DNA from: JAXLRU01 sp046330935
GTDB lineage: Bacteria > Actinomycetota > Actinomycetes > Actinomycetales > Kineosporiaceae
DNA length: 54,577 nucleotides
Direction: 5' to 3'
NCBI GenBank assembly: GCA_046330935.1
Contig: JAXLRU010000014.1
Location: 1-54,577 of the forward strand
Shown: piece after piece, positions 25,930 to 33,916 of the stretch
Numbering within the stretch: position 1 is the stretch's first letter
Layout of the letters: each line of letters begins with the position of its first letter
Position numbers and translations under genes: made by a program
Notes under the pieces: model-generated
The model's input: only the letters and a program-made list of their open reading frames with translations
Databases searched by the model: none
Told to the model about the DNA's origin: nothing

Positions 25930-27045
25930 TCAGCCCACGGGCGCGAGGTGCCGGCCGCCGCGCACCAGGGAGTCGACGGCCTCGAGCGCCTCGGCCAACC
26001 GCTGCTCGTGCGGTCCCCGCGACCACCGCCAGCAACGCCCCGACGCCTCCAGGCGGTCCGCGAACTCCCGCGTCATCCAGGGGCGCAGGTGCTCGCCGTC
26101 GCGCCAGCCGTCCTGCTCGAACGGCACGCCCTCATGGTCGGTGAGCAGGTAGAGGGCGTGGGACCGCGAGTCCCCCACGGCCTCGACCTGCCGGTTGCGG
26201 CCGCCGACGTAGCGGGTGAACCAGACGCCCGTCGCGAACGCGTCGGTGTCGCAGACGAGCACGGGCGACCCCCCTGCGGCGGCCGTGTCCTCGTCGTCGC
26301 GTTGCTGCGCGGCGACGGCCAGGAAGTCCTCGGGGGTCCAGACGAGGTCGGCCACCGTCGGCTGCGCTCGTCCGGCGCGCACGGCCAGGGCGCGGGCGAC
26401 CTCCAGCTTCACGACCGTGTGCTCACGGCCGAACTCCGGCACCCACGCGGTCGCGGCCCACACGCCGCCACGCGCCCGCAGCGCCTCCGCGAGCGCCTTC
26501 GACAGGGTGGTCGTGCCCGTGGATTCCGCGCCGAGGACGACCACTCGCAGGGCCAGGCCGGCCCGGGTCGCCGGGGCGAGGTGCCCCCACTGACCGACGA
26601 CGTCGGCGCGCACCGCCGTCCCCGACACCGGATGGCGCAGGCGCGGTGGGTCGACTGCGAGGTGACGGGCGCCGAAGCGCCGCGCGAGTTCGGGCCCGTA
26701 GGCCTCGGACGTGGCGACGACGTCGACCAACGCCTCGACGGCGGGTCGGCGCCGGACGGCGACGTCGGCGGCCAGCGCGGCCTCCATGAGCGCCACGTGC
26801 CCCGCCCACACGTCGGGGTCGTCGTAGTCGACGGGCAGGTCGTCGGTGACGCCGAGCACCCGCACGGGCTCCCCCGCGTGCTCGGCCCTCAGCCACGCCA
26901 CGCGGTCGGCGAGCGGGATCGTCTCGGTGGAGGCGGCCATCACGACGACACTGACCCGGTCGGCGGCGGCGAGGGCACTGCGCACGAGGTGGTGGTGTCC
27001 GGCGTGCGGCGGGAGGAACTTGCCGATCACCAGGGCGTGCGTCAT
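25930..27045 (-). CDS. nadR: NadR-like NMN adenylyltransferase / nicotinamide riboside kinase
   Basis: The 371-residue protein joins two enzymes of NAD salvage. The N-terminal adenylyltransferase has GKFLPPHAGHHHLV with the HxGH motif (His14-His17) and SGTAVRADVVGQWGHLAP for the ISGTxxR-type motif. The C-terminal kinase-like domain has the P-loop region GAESTGTTTLSKALAE (172-187), where the Walker A lysine is Thr178, and a Walker B-like VLVCDTDAFATGVW. ATG 27045 overlaps the pnuC stop as ATGA, so both are translated together. Phosphorylation of nicotinamide riboside entering through PnuC is the expected role, but the Thr change makes kinase activity uncertain. Confidence 0.88.
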   Translation of the reverse strand: MTHALVIGKFLPPHAGHHHLVRSALAAADRVSVVVMAASTETIPLADRVAWLRAEHAGEPVRVLGVTDDLPVDYDDPDVWAGHVALMEAALAADVAVRRRPAVEALVDVVATSEAYGPELARRFGARHLAVDPPRLRHPVSGTAVRADVVGQWGHLAPATRAGLALRVVVLGAESTGTTTLSKALAEALRARGGVWAATAWVPEFGREHTVVKLEVARALAVRAGRAQPTVADLVWTPEDFLAVAAQQRDDEDTAAAGGSPVLVCDTDAFATGVWFTRYVGGRNRQVEAVGDSRSHALYLLTDHEGVPFEQDGWRDGEHLRPWMTREFADRLEASGRCWRWSRGPHEQRLAEALEAVDSLVRGGRHLAPVG

Positions 27046-27692
27046 GCCGGCACCGGCTGCACGCTGCGCGGCCGGGCGTCGTGCGCGACGTCCCGGCGCC
27101 ACTCGAGCAGCCCGAGCAGGCACAGCCCCAGGAAGCCCAGGTACAGCAACGCCGTCAGCGTCAGCCCCTTGTACTGGTAGAGCGGCACGTAGATCAGGTC
27201 GGCGGCGATCCACAGCCACCAGGACTCGACCTTCTTGCGGGCCTGACCCCAGGTCGCCAGCAGGCTCAGGACGGTGGTGACGGCGTCGGGCACCGGCACC
27301 GTGGACGACGTCCACGCCGCGAGGACCGCGGCGATCACCGCGGTGGCGACCACCCCGGCCACGGCCAGTCCGACCCACTGTCGACGGGTGGTGCGCGTCA
27401 CCCGCAACCGGTCGCCGTCGGCGCCCCTGCGGACCCACGCCCACCAGCCGTAGGCGCCGAGCACCAGGTACACGACTTGCAGGGCGCTGTCGGCGAACAG
27501 GCCGGCGTCGAGGAACAGGAGCAGGAACAGGGCCGTGTTGACCATGCCGATCGGCCAGTTCCAGGGGCTGCGGCGGACGAGGAGCCACACGCACCAGGCA
27601 CCCGTGACGAAACCGAGCAGCTCACCCCAGGTCGTCGGCGCACCGAAGGTGTCGAACGCCACGGTCTCGAACGGGCGGAGCAGGACGTCCAC
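27042..27692 (-). CDS. pnuC: Nicotinamide riboside transporter PnuC
   Basis: The 216-residue integral membrane protein has about seven helices and the PnuC signature: TTWGELLGFVTGAWCVWLLV, SPWNWPIGMVNTALFLLLF, YLVLGAYGWWAWVR, and the conserved WGQARKKVESWWLWIAADL followed by IYVPLYQYKGL. PnuC moves nicotinamide riboside by facilitated diffusion, trapped by phosphorylation. GTG 27692 follows a GGGG sequence. It is coupled to nadR by an ATGA overlap, the classic salvage pair. The upstream 69 bp separate it from the ABC-F gene, and I saw no clear riboswitch there. Confidence 0.93.
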   Translation of the reverse strand: MDVLLRPFETVAFDTFGAPTTWGELLGFVTGAWCVWLLVRRSPWNWPIGMVNTALFLLLFLDAGLFADSALQVVYLVLGAYGWWAWVRRGADGDRLRVTRTTRRQWVGLAVAGVVATAVIAAVLAAWTSSTVPVPDAVTTVLSLLATWGQARKKVESWWLWIAADLIYVPLYQYKGLTLTALLYLGFLGLCLLGLLEWRRDVAHDARPRSVQPVPA

Positions 27693-27761
27693 GGAACCCC
27701 CATGATCGGCGAGCGGGTGCGGACGCCGAGCGTAGAGGTCACCGCCTCCAGAATGCAGGCG

Positions 27762-29456
27762 TCAGCGCACCCGCTCGACGCGCGTCTCGTCCCAGACCGG
27801 CTCGTCGGAGGCGTACACCCGACCGTCGGCGCCGAACACGAGGAAGCGGTCGAAGCCGCGGGCGAACCACCGGTCGTGGGTGACGGCCAGCACCGTGCCC
27901 TCGAACCCCTCGAGCCCCTCCTCCAGCGCCTCCGCGGAGTGCAGGTCGAGGTTGTCGGTGGGCTCGTCGAGCAGCAGCAGCGTGGCGCCGGACAGCTCCA
28001 GCAGGAGGATCTGCAGCCGCGCCTGCTGCCCGCCCGACAGTGTCTCGAACGGCTGCTCGGCGGCCTTGGTCAGCTCGTAGCGGTCGAGCACCCGGCTCGC
28101 CGCCTCGCGGCCCATGCCCGGGCGGTGCGGGGTGCCGCGGTGCAGGATCTCCAGCAGGGTCCGCCCCACCAGCTCGGGGTGGTGGTGGGTCTGCGCGAAC
28201 CACCCGGGGCGCACGCGGGCACCCAGCCGCGCGACGCCGGTGTGCGCGACCGGCGGGACGACCACGCCGCCGTCCTCGACGCTCAAGGGCTGGTGCTCGA
28301 CGTCGGGGTCGGAGCCGCCGGCCGCCAGCAGCCGCAGGAAGTGCGACTTCCCCGACCCGTTCGACCCGAGGACGCCGATCCGCTCGCCGAACCAGATCTC
28401 CGCGTCGAAGGGCTGCATGAGGCCGGTGAGTTCCAGCCCTTCGCAGACCACCGCCCGCTTACCGGTGCGCCCTCCGCGCAGGCGCATCACCACGCGCTGC
28501 TCGGTGGCGGTCTCCTCGGGCGGGCCCGCCTCCTCGAACTTCTTCAGCCGGGTGACGGCAGCCTGGTAGCGCGAGGACATCCCGTCGTTGAACTTGGCCC
28601 GCTGGCGCAGATCGAGGACGAGCTTCTTCAGCTGCACGTGCTCCTCGTCCCAGCGCCGGCGCAGCTCCTCCAGCCGGCTCATCCGATCCGCCCGGGCCTC
28701 GTGGTACCCGTCGAACCCGCCGCCGTGCACCCACGCCGTCGCCCCCGCCGCCCCCGGTTCGAGGGTGACGATCCGCTGCGCCGCGCGCGAGAGCAGCTCG
28801 CGGTCGTGGCTGACCAGCAGCACCGTCTTCGGCGTCTCGCGCAGCCGCTCCTCCAGCCACCGCTTTCCGGGGACGTCGAGGTAGTTGTCGGGCTCGTCGA
28901 GCAGCAGCACCTCGTCGGGCCCGCGCAGCAGCAGCTCGAGCACCAGCCGCTTCTGCTCCCCGCCCGACAGGGTGCGCACCTCACGCCAGCGGGCCTTCTC
29001 GAAGCCCACGCCGAGCGCGGCCGTCGTGCACACGTCCCACAGCGTCTCGGCCTCGTAGCCGCCGGCGTCGCCGTAGTCGGACAGGGCCTGCGCGTAGCGC
29101 ATCTGCACCCGCTCGGAGTCGTCCTCCATCATCGCCAGCTCGGCGGCGTCCAGCGCCTCGCACGCCGCCCGCAGGGGCGGGGGCGAGACCCGGACGAGCA
29201 GGTCGCGGACGGTCGTCCCGTCGCGCAGGCTGCCCACGAACTGGGGCATGACGCCGAGACCCCCGGTCCGTGCGACGCCGCCCTCGTGGGCCTCCAGCTC
29301 TCCCGTGACGATGCGCAGCAGCGTCGTCTTGCCCGTGCCGTTGGGTCCGATCAGGGCGGTGGTCGTGCCGTCACCGACGCGGAAGCTCACCCCGCCCAGC
29401 AAGGGCCTGCCATCGGGCAGGACGTAGACGATGCCGTTGACCTCGACGTGCCCCAT
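27762..29456 (-). CDS. ABC-F family ATP-binding protein
   Basis: The 564-residue protein has two ABC domains and no membrane segments. Domain 1 has LIGPNGTGKTTLL, TLSGGEQKRLVLEL and VLLLDEPDNYLD. Domain 2 has VLGSNGSGKSHFL, TLSGGQQARLQILL and LLLLDEPTDNLD. The linker (RMSRLEELRRRWDEEHVQLK and following KKLVLDLRQRAKFND) is the charged coiled hairpin that reaches into the ribosome in ABC-F translation factors. Some members protect ribosomes from antibiotics, others aid translation; nothing here decides which. ATG 29456 is chosen since upstream residues look non-coding. Confidence 0.9.
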   Translation of the reverse strand: MGHVEVNGIVYVLPDGRPLLGGVSFRVGDGTTTALIGPNGTGKTTLLRIVTGELEAHEGGVARTGGLGVMPQFVGSLRDGTTVRDLLVRVSPPPLRAACEALDAAELAMMEDDSERVQMRYAQALSDYGDAGGYEAETLWDVCTTAALGVGFEKARWREVRTLSGGEQKRLVLELLLRGPDEVLLLDEPDNYLDVPGKRWLEERLRETPKTVLLVSHDRELLSRAAQRIVTLEPGAAGATAWVHGGGFDGYHEARADRMSRLEELRRRWDEEHVQLKKLVLDLRQRAKFNDGMSSRYQAAVTRLKKFEEAGPPEETATEQRVVMRLRGGRTGKRAVVCEGLELTGLMQPFDAEIWFGERIGVLGSNGSGKSHFLRLLAAGGSDPDVEHQPLSVEDGGVVVPPVAHTGVARLGARVRPGWFAQTHHHPELVGRTLLEILHRGTPHRPGMGREAASRVLDRYELTKAAEQPFETLSGGQQARLQILLLELSGATLLLLDEPTDNLDLHSAEALEEGLEGFEGTVLAVTHDRWFARGFDRFLVFGADGRVYASDEPVWDETRVERVR

Positions 29457-29533
29457 GCCCCCATGCTGCCGGGTCGGGCCCCCGGCGCGCGCGCCGCTTT
29501 CGCGCACGCCCGCCGGGAGCCGCCCGACGCGGG

Positions 29534-29719
29534 TCAGGAACCGGCCGCTGCGGCGTCGCGCCGACGGCGGGCGCGGACCAGGCCGCCCGCGACCAGGACG
29601 ACGACCGCCGACGTCACGACGGCGCGCGTCACGCCGTCGAGGGTCAGGGCGGGCAGGACGACGCCGGCCAGCACGACGAGCCAGAACAGAGGGCTGCGGG
29701 TAGTGAGCAGGGGGGCCAC
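29534..29719 (-). CDS. 61-residue two-helix membrane protein
   Basis: This small gene begins with GTG 29719, 5 nt after GAGGAG, an excellent ribosome site. The product has two hydrophobic segments (LFWLVVLAGVVLPALTL and AVVTSAVVVLVAGGLV) and a basic tail RARRRRDAAAAGS. It is divergent from the two-component operon, with 233 bp between starts. A role in the signalling unit, as sensor partner or target, is an inference from position only. I recognise no family. Confidence 0.65.
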   Translation of the reverse strand: MAPLLTTRSPLFWLVVLAGVVLPALTLDGVTRAVVTSAVVVLVAGGLVRARRRRDAAAAGS

Positions 29720-29751
29720 GGGAACTCCTCGACCGTCGACGGACCTGGGAC

Positions 29752-29848
29752 GGGCGGTGACGACGACCGCCCTCGTCCCCCGACGCTAGGCGGCCGACGA
29801 TCGCCCAGGTCAGTGGCCGTTGTCAGCTCCTGCGGATGACACCTGTCA
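29752..29848. promoter_or_regulatory. Inverted repeats in the divergent promoter region of the two-component locus
   Basis: GGGCGGT-GACGACG-ACCGCCC (29752-29772) is a perfect 7-bp inverted repeat. Farther on, TGTCA (29821-29825), TGACA (29837-29841) and TGTCA (29844-29848) form a three-part cluster, with TGACA-CC-TGTCA perfectly symmetric. These are plausible sites for the adjacent LuxR-type response regulator. Confidence 0.4.
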
Positions 29849-29952
29849 CCTCCTGCCGGCCGTGGCCAGCGGGCGGCCGCGCGGCGGGCGTCCCTCCCCT
29901 CCGCCGCGGTTACGCTGGCCGGATCCCACGCCCGAGCGGAAGGAGCGACGAC

Positions 29953-31128
29953 ATGCCCCGCACCCGCCCCTCCGCCCGCACCCCCGCCGGCGACGCCGTC
30001 GCCGACACCGGCCTGTGGCTGATCCTCGCGTTCTCCGTCGTCCTGACCCTCGGCCAGGTCTACGCCCAGCGCGATCCTGTGGACCTGCCCGGTGTGAAGC
30101 CCGCCGGGTACGTAGCCACGGTCGCCGTCACGGGCGGGTTCGTCCTCCTGCGTGCGCGCCTGTCCGCCCGAAAGGTGCGCCGCAGCGGCGCGATCGCGGC
30201 CGCGATGGCGGCCCTCGGCCTCGCGACGACGGCGACGACCAGCGGCTGGATGCTGCTCACCGAGGCCCTGGCCGCGGTGCTGCTCGTCACCTCCGGGGTG
30301 GGCGCGGCCCTCGCCGCCGGGGCGTTCCTCGCCGTCGCCTACGCCGCGATGGCCGTCCTGTCCCCCGGGGACCCGCCCACCGTCCTGTTGATCATCCTCG
30401 CCACCGTCAGCGTCGCCGGATTCGCCCTGTACGCGCTCACGCGCCTGGTCCTCGTGCTCGGCGAGCTGCGCGTGGCGCGGGAGCACCTGGCCCGGGTGAG
30501 CGTCGACGAGGAGCGCTCCCGCATCTCGCGGGACCTGCACGACCTGCTCGGCCGCACGCTCGTCGCGGCCGGGCTGCGCAACGAGACGGCCCTGCTCCTG
30601 TTGGACGCCGACCCGCAGCGCTGCCGCACGCAGCTGGTGGAGCTGCGGTCGTCGCTGCTGGACGGGCAGGCGAAGCTGCGCGCGCTCACCCAGGGCCCGA
30701 CCCTCGTCGGTCTCGACGACGAGCTGCGCTCCGCCCGCGACCTCTGCGCCCGGCTGGGGATCCGGGCCGACGTCCAGGCCGTTCCCGTGCCGGACCCCAC
30801 GCTGGACCGCCTGCTCGCCGCCGTCGTCCGCGAGGCCGTGACGAACGCGCTGCGCCACGCGCGCCCCTCCACCTGTCGCATCGCCGTCGACCGCGCCGGG
30901 GAGGCGGTGCTCCTCGAGATCGTCAACGACGGCGCCCGTCCGGTGCCGGGCGCGGGTGACGCCGAGGCGGGCACGGGTCTTGCGACCCTCGCCGCCCGCG
31001 TCCACGCCCTGGGCGGGCGGCTGGAGGCGGGGCGGCTGGAAGCGGGGACCCGCGACCGGCAGGAGTTCCGGGTGGCGGTGCGGCTGCCCGCCTGCGCACC
31101 CCTGGCGGCGGAGGTCGCGGATGCCTGA
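29953..31128 (+). CDS. Sensor histidine kinase, DesK-like (HisKA_3)
   Basis: The 391-residue protein has an N-terminal membrane part of five or six helices (from LWLILAFSVVLTLGQVYA to LLIILATVSVAGFALYALT), a dimerisation and phosphoacceptor helix (RSRISRDLHDLLGRTLVAAG, phospho-His in DLHD) and a degenerate-length HATPase domain (VVREAVTNALRHARP, then GTGLATLAARVHALGGRL). That architecture is typical of DesK-type kinases that sense membrane or envelope state. ATG 29953 is chosen for the GGAAGGAG site upstream. It overlaps the regulator gene by 8 bp. Confidence 0.9.
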   Translation: MPRTRPSARTPAGDAVADTGLWLILAFSVVLTLGQVYAQRDPVDLPGVKPAGYVATVAVTGGFVLLRARLSARKVRRSGAIAAAMAALGLATTATTSGWMLLTEALAAVLLVTSGVGAALAAGAFLAVAYAAMAVLSPGDPPTVLLIILATVSVAGFALYALTRLVLVLGELRVAREHLARVSVDEERSRISRDLHDLLGRTLVAAGLRNETALLLLDADPQRCRTQLVELRSSLLDGQAKLRALTQGPTLVGLDDELRSARDLCARLGIRADVQAVPVPDPTLDRLLAAVVREAVTNALRHARPSTCRIAVDRAGEAVLLEIVNDGARPVPGAGDAEAGTGLATLAARVHALGGRLEAGRLEAGTRDRQEFRVAVRLPACAPLAAEVADA

Positions 31129-31738
31129 GCGGACGCTGCGCCTCCTGCTCGCCGAGGACGTCGACCTCGTCGCCGAGGCGTTCGAGGCGCTGCTGAGCAC
31201 CGAACCGTCGTTCGCGGTCGTCGCTCGGGTGGGCCGAGGGGACGCCGTCCTGGCCGCCGTCCGCGAGCACCGGCCCGACGTCGCCGTCCTCGACGTCGAC
31301 CTGCCCGGCGTCAGCGGCATCGAGGCGGCCCGCCAGGTGAGCGCCGAGGGCACCGGGTGCCGCGTGCTGCTGCTCACGGCGCTGCCCGGGGCCGGCCTGC
31401 TGAACCGGGGGCTCGCCGCGGGCGCGGCGGGGTACCTGCTGAAGGCGACGACGGGCGCCCGGCTGATCGAGGGGATCAAGCAGGTCGCCGGGGGCGGCAC
31501 CGTGATCGACCCCCAGCTCGCCGCGCAGGCGCTGCGGCTGGGGCCCAACCCGCTCTCCGAGCGCGAGGTCGACGTGCTGCGGCTGGCCGAGGAGGGACTG
31601 GCGACCCGCGACATCGCCGAGCGGCTGCACCTGTCCCCCGGCACGGTGCGCAACTACCTGTCCGAGGCGATGACCAAGCTCGACGCCACCACCCGCACCG
31701 AGGCCGTGCGAGCCGCGCGCCGCGAGGGCTGGTTGTAG
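31121..31738 (+). CDS. LuxR/NarL-type response regulator partnered with the kinase
   Basis: The 205-residue protein has a receiver with acidic AEDVD (residues 11-15), phosphoacceptor Asp58 in VAVLDVDLPGVSG and the conserved Lys in GYLLKATTG, then a LuxR HTH (LSEREVDVLRLAEEGLATRD, SPGTVRNYLSEAMTKL). This matches DesR-type regulators. ATG 31121 has GGAGGT just upstream and lies inside the end of the kinase gene, so they are coupled. The likely targets are the divergent promoter with its TGTCA repeats and unknown other genes. Confidence 0.92.
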   Translation: MPERTLRLLLAEDVDLVAEAFEALLSTEPSFAVVARVGRGDAVLAAVREHRPDVAVLDVDLPGVSGIEAARQVSAEGTGCRVLLLTALPGAGLLNRGLAAGAAGYLLKATTGARLIEGIKQVAGGGTVIDPQLAAQALRLGPNPLSEREVDVLRLAEEGLATRDIAERLHLSPGTVRNYLSEAMTKLDATTRTEAVRAARREGWL

Positions 31739-31760
31739 CGGGCGTCAGGACGCCCCGGCC

Positions 31761-32426
31761 TCAGGACGCCGCGGCGGCGCCGGCCGCAGCGGCACTGGCG
31801 GCCGCGGCCCGCTCCTGCAGCACCTTCGTCACCGCGGCGGCGAACGGCGAGGCGTCGCGGAAGGCCCGCATCCGTTTTGCGAACTCGCGCCGGGACAGGT
31901 CGACGTCGAGCACGGCGCGGTCGACGCGCAGGGCGTGCAGCGCCCCCAGCAGCGTCGTGTCGCGCAGCGAGCCGTCGCCGTCGCCGTGCAGGGACGCCAG
32001 CAGGCGCGCCCGGACCGCGGCCTCGGCCGAAGGGTCGAGGACCGGCCAGCGCGCGGGGACGAGGCCGAGCATGCGGGCGGGCTCGTGCCGGAGGATCTCC
32101 GCGCGCACCAGGCGCGAGCCCACGCGGTCGTCGGGCACCAGCTTCGTGTCCTTGATCAGCGAGCTGATCGCGCGCCCGTGACGCTTCGCCGCCAGCCGCG
32201 CGTGCGCGTCGTCGAGGAGGTCCTCGCCCGTGGCGTCCCAGGGCCGCACGGACACGGACGGCCGCTTCGGCGGGCCCTCGACGTCGATCGCGCCCAGCTC
32301 GGCGAGGTCGGCGAGCAGGGCGGCCGCCAAGCCCAGCTGCCGCGCGGTGCCGAAGCCCTCCTTGGCCCCGTCGTCACGGGTCAGCAGCAGGAACAGCTCC
32401 TCGCAGATCAGCAGCCGCGTGCTCAT
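31761..32426 (-). CDS. GPP34 (GOLPH3/Vps74-like) family protein
   Basis: The 221-residue protein begins STRLLICEELFLLLTRDDGA, has GTARQLGLAAALLADLAELG, and later HEPARMLGLVPARWPVLD, the pattern of bacterial GPP34 proteins. In eukaryotes this fold (GOLPH3, Vps74) binds PI4P and holds glycosyltransferases in the Golgi. In actinomycetes the role is unknown. Its ATG 32426 overlaps the stop of the glycosyltransferase gene as ATGA, so the two are translated together. The C-terminus is a long Ala tract. It converges with the response regulator gene 22 bp away. Confidence 0.88.
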   Translation of the reverse strand: MSTRLLICEELFLLLTRDDGAKEGFGTARQLGLAAALLADLAELGAIDVEGPPKRPSVSVRPWDATGEDLLDDAHARLAAKRHGRAISSLIKDTKLVPDDRVGSRLVRAEILRHEPARMLGLVPARWPVLDPSAEAAVRARLLASLHGDGDGSLRDTTLLGALHALRVDRAVLDVDLSRREFAKRMRAFRDASPFAAAVTKVLQERAAAASAAAAGAAAAS

Positions 32427-33715
32427 GCCTGAGCCGGACCCGCGCCACCGGGGAACAGGTCGTCGAACACCCGGGCCCGGTCGAAGGCGAGCGCGAACTC
32501 GCGGGCGCGCGCAGCCATCGCCTCGCGGTCGGCCCGCTCCGTGCCGAGGACCGCCTGGTCGATGGCGTGGGCCAGGCCCGCGACGTCCCCCGCCTCGATG
32601 ATCATCGCCGTGTCACCCACCGCCTCCCCGGTGCCCCCGGTGATGGTGGTGATCACCGGCCCGCCGCCGGCGAGCATCTTCTCGGCCAAGGCGATCCCGA
32701 ACGTCTCGACGAAGTCGGGCTCGGGCTTGGTCGGCAGCGTGTAGGCGGCGCACCCGTTCATCAGCAACGGCTTCTCCTCGTCGTCGACGTCGGTGAGGAA
32801 GACGATCTGCTCGTCCTCCTTCGCGATCGCCTGGACGTGCTCCAGCGCCGGCCCGTTCCCCGCGATGACGAGCTTGACCCGCTCCCGCGCCCGGCACGCG
32901 GCGAACGCCGGGACGAGGTCGTAGACGCCCTTGGCCCGAGCGACCCGGGACAGGAACAGCACGTACCCGTCGCGCTCCAGCCCGCGCCGGGCCAGGGCGG
33001 CGTCGACCGCGGCGGGGTCGAGGTCCAGGTACGCCGAGGTGTCGATCGGCGGGTAGGAGACGGTGACCCGGCGCTCGCACTCGGCGGCGAAGGACGTCCC
33101 GCAGCGGGCGTCGACCTCCCGGGCCGAGGAGACGATCTCGTCGCGGGTGTACTCGCTGACCGCCACCACCTCGTCGTTGGCGAGGAACGTCGTGAACAGC
33201 GTGATCGCCGCCCCGAAGGCGCCCGAACGCAGGCAGTTCGCGATCACGTTGGTGACGTCCGAGCCGACCGCCTTCGCGATCGTGCGCACGTTCGGCGCGA
33301 GACCGGCGGCCCGGGCGGCCGTCACGGCGTCCACGACGACGTTGGTGTGCGGGGCGAGGTACATCGACAGGCACACCGTCGGGACGCCGTCGGCCAACAA
33401 CTCCACCAGCCGGCCGGTGAGCCCGCCGAGGTAGCGGCCGTCGACGACGCGGTAGTCGCCCACCGGCTCGGGGCGCTCCACGGTGATCCCGGGGCTGTAG
33501 GGCAGCAGCGCGTCGAGAGGCTTCAGCGGCAGGCCCGCCGACTGCAGGCGTTCGATCGGCCAGGTGAGCAGCCGGACGTCGTCGAAGCCCCGGGTCAGCG
33601 CCACCTCGGCGAGGTTGCGCGCCTCACCGGAGTGCCCGCAGATGACCGGGTCGGCGCGGACCACGATCACGAGCCGGCGGTCGGGAGTGCGAGTCGGCGA
33701 GTCGGACTGGGACAC
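32423..33715 (-). CDS. GT4-type glycosyltransferase
   Basis: The 430-residue protein is a GT-B glycosyltransferase. The N-terminal domain starts RLVIVVRADPVICGHSGEAR, and the C-terminal one has DGYVLFLSRVARAKGVYDLV, VKLVIAGNGPALEHV and the ExxxxxxxE motif in DFVETFGIALAEKM, which binds the nucleotide sugar in retaining GT4 enzymes. The sugar and acceptor are not known. GTG 33715 is preferred for the GGAGGA ribosome site 5 nt upstream; the longer frame to 33805 has none. No signal or membrane segment was seen, so it acts on the cytosolic face. GPP34 follows with overlap. Confidence 0.88.
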   Translation of the reverse strand: MSQSDSPTRTPDRRLVIVVRADPVICGHSGEARNLAEVALTRGFDDVRLLTWPIERLQSAGLPLKPLDALLPYSPGITVERPEPVGDYRVVDGRYLGGLTGRLVELLADGVPTVCLSMYLAPHTNVVVDAVTAARAAGLAPNVRTIAKAVGSDVTNVIANCLRSGAFGAAITLFTTFLANDEVVAVSEYTRDEIVSSAREVDARCGTSFAAECERRVTVSYPPIDTSAYLDLDPAAVDAALARRGLERDGYVLFLSRVARAKGVYDLVPAFAACRARERVKLVIAGNGPALEHVQAIAKEDEQIVFLTDVDDEEKPLLMNGCAAYTLPTKPEPDFVETFGIALAEKMLAGGGPVITTITGGTGEAVGDTAMIIEAGDVAGLAHAIDQAVLGTERADREAMAARAREFALAFDRARVFDDLFPGGAGPAQA

Positions 33716-33916
33716 CTGGTCCTCCGGCGTCGGGGATCGGGGACGGACGTTCGACGACTGGGACGTCACGGCGACGACGACGGATGGAGGCCCGGCGAAC
33801 AGCATCCCCCGGCGACGGCGGCCTCGAACGGCAGCGACTGCTCGCAGCCTACGGGTCGGGTCGATCTGGACGCGGCAGGTCGCGGCGCGCGTCCGCCGAT
33901 GCAGCGGGTGTGGACG

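Noticed and set aside
27693..27761. NAD-type riboswitch in the pnuC leader
   Set aside because: The gap is only 69 bp and no matching conserved structure could be recognised.
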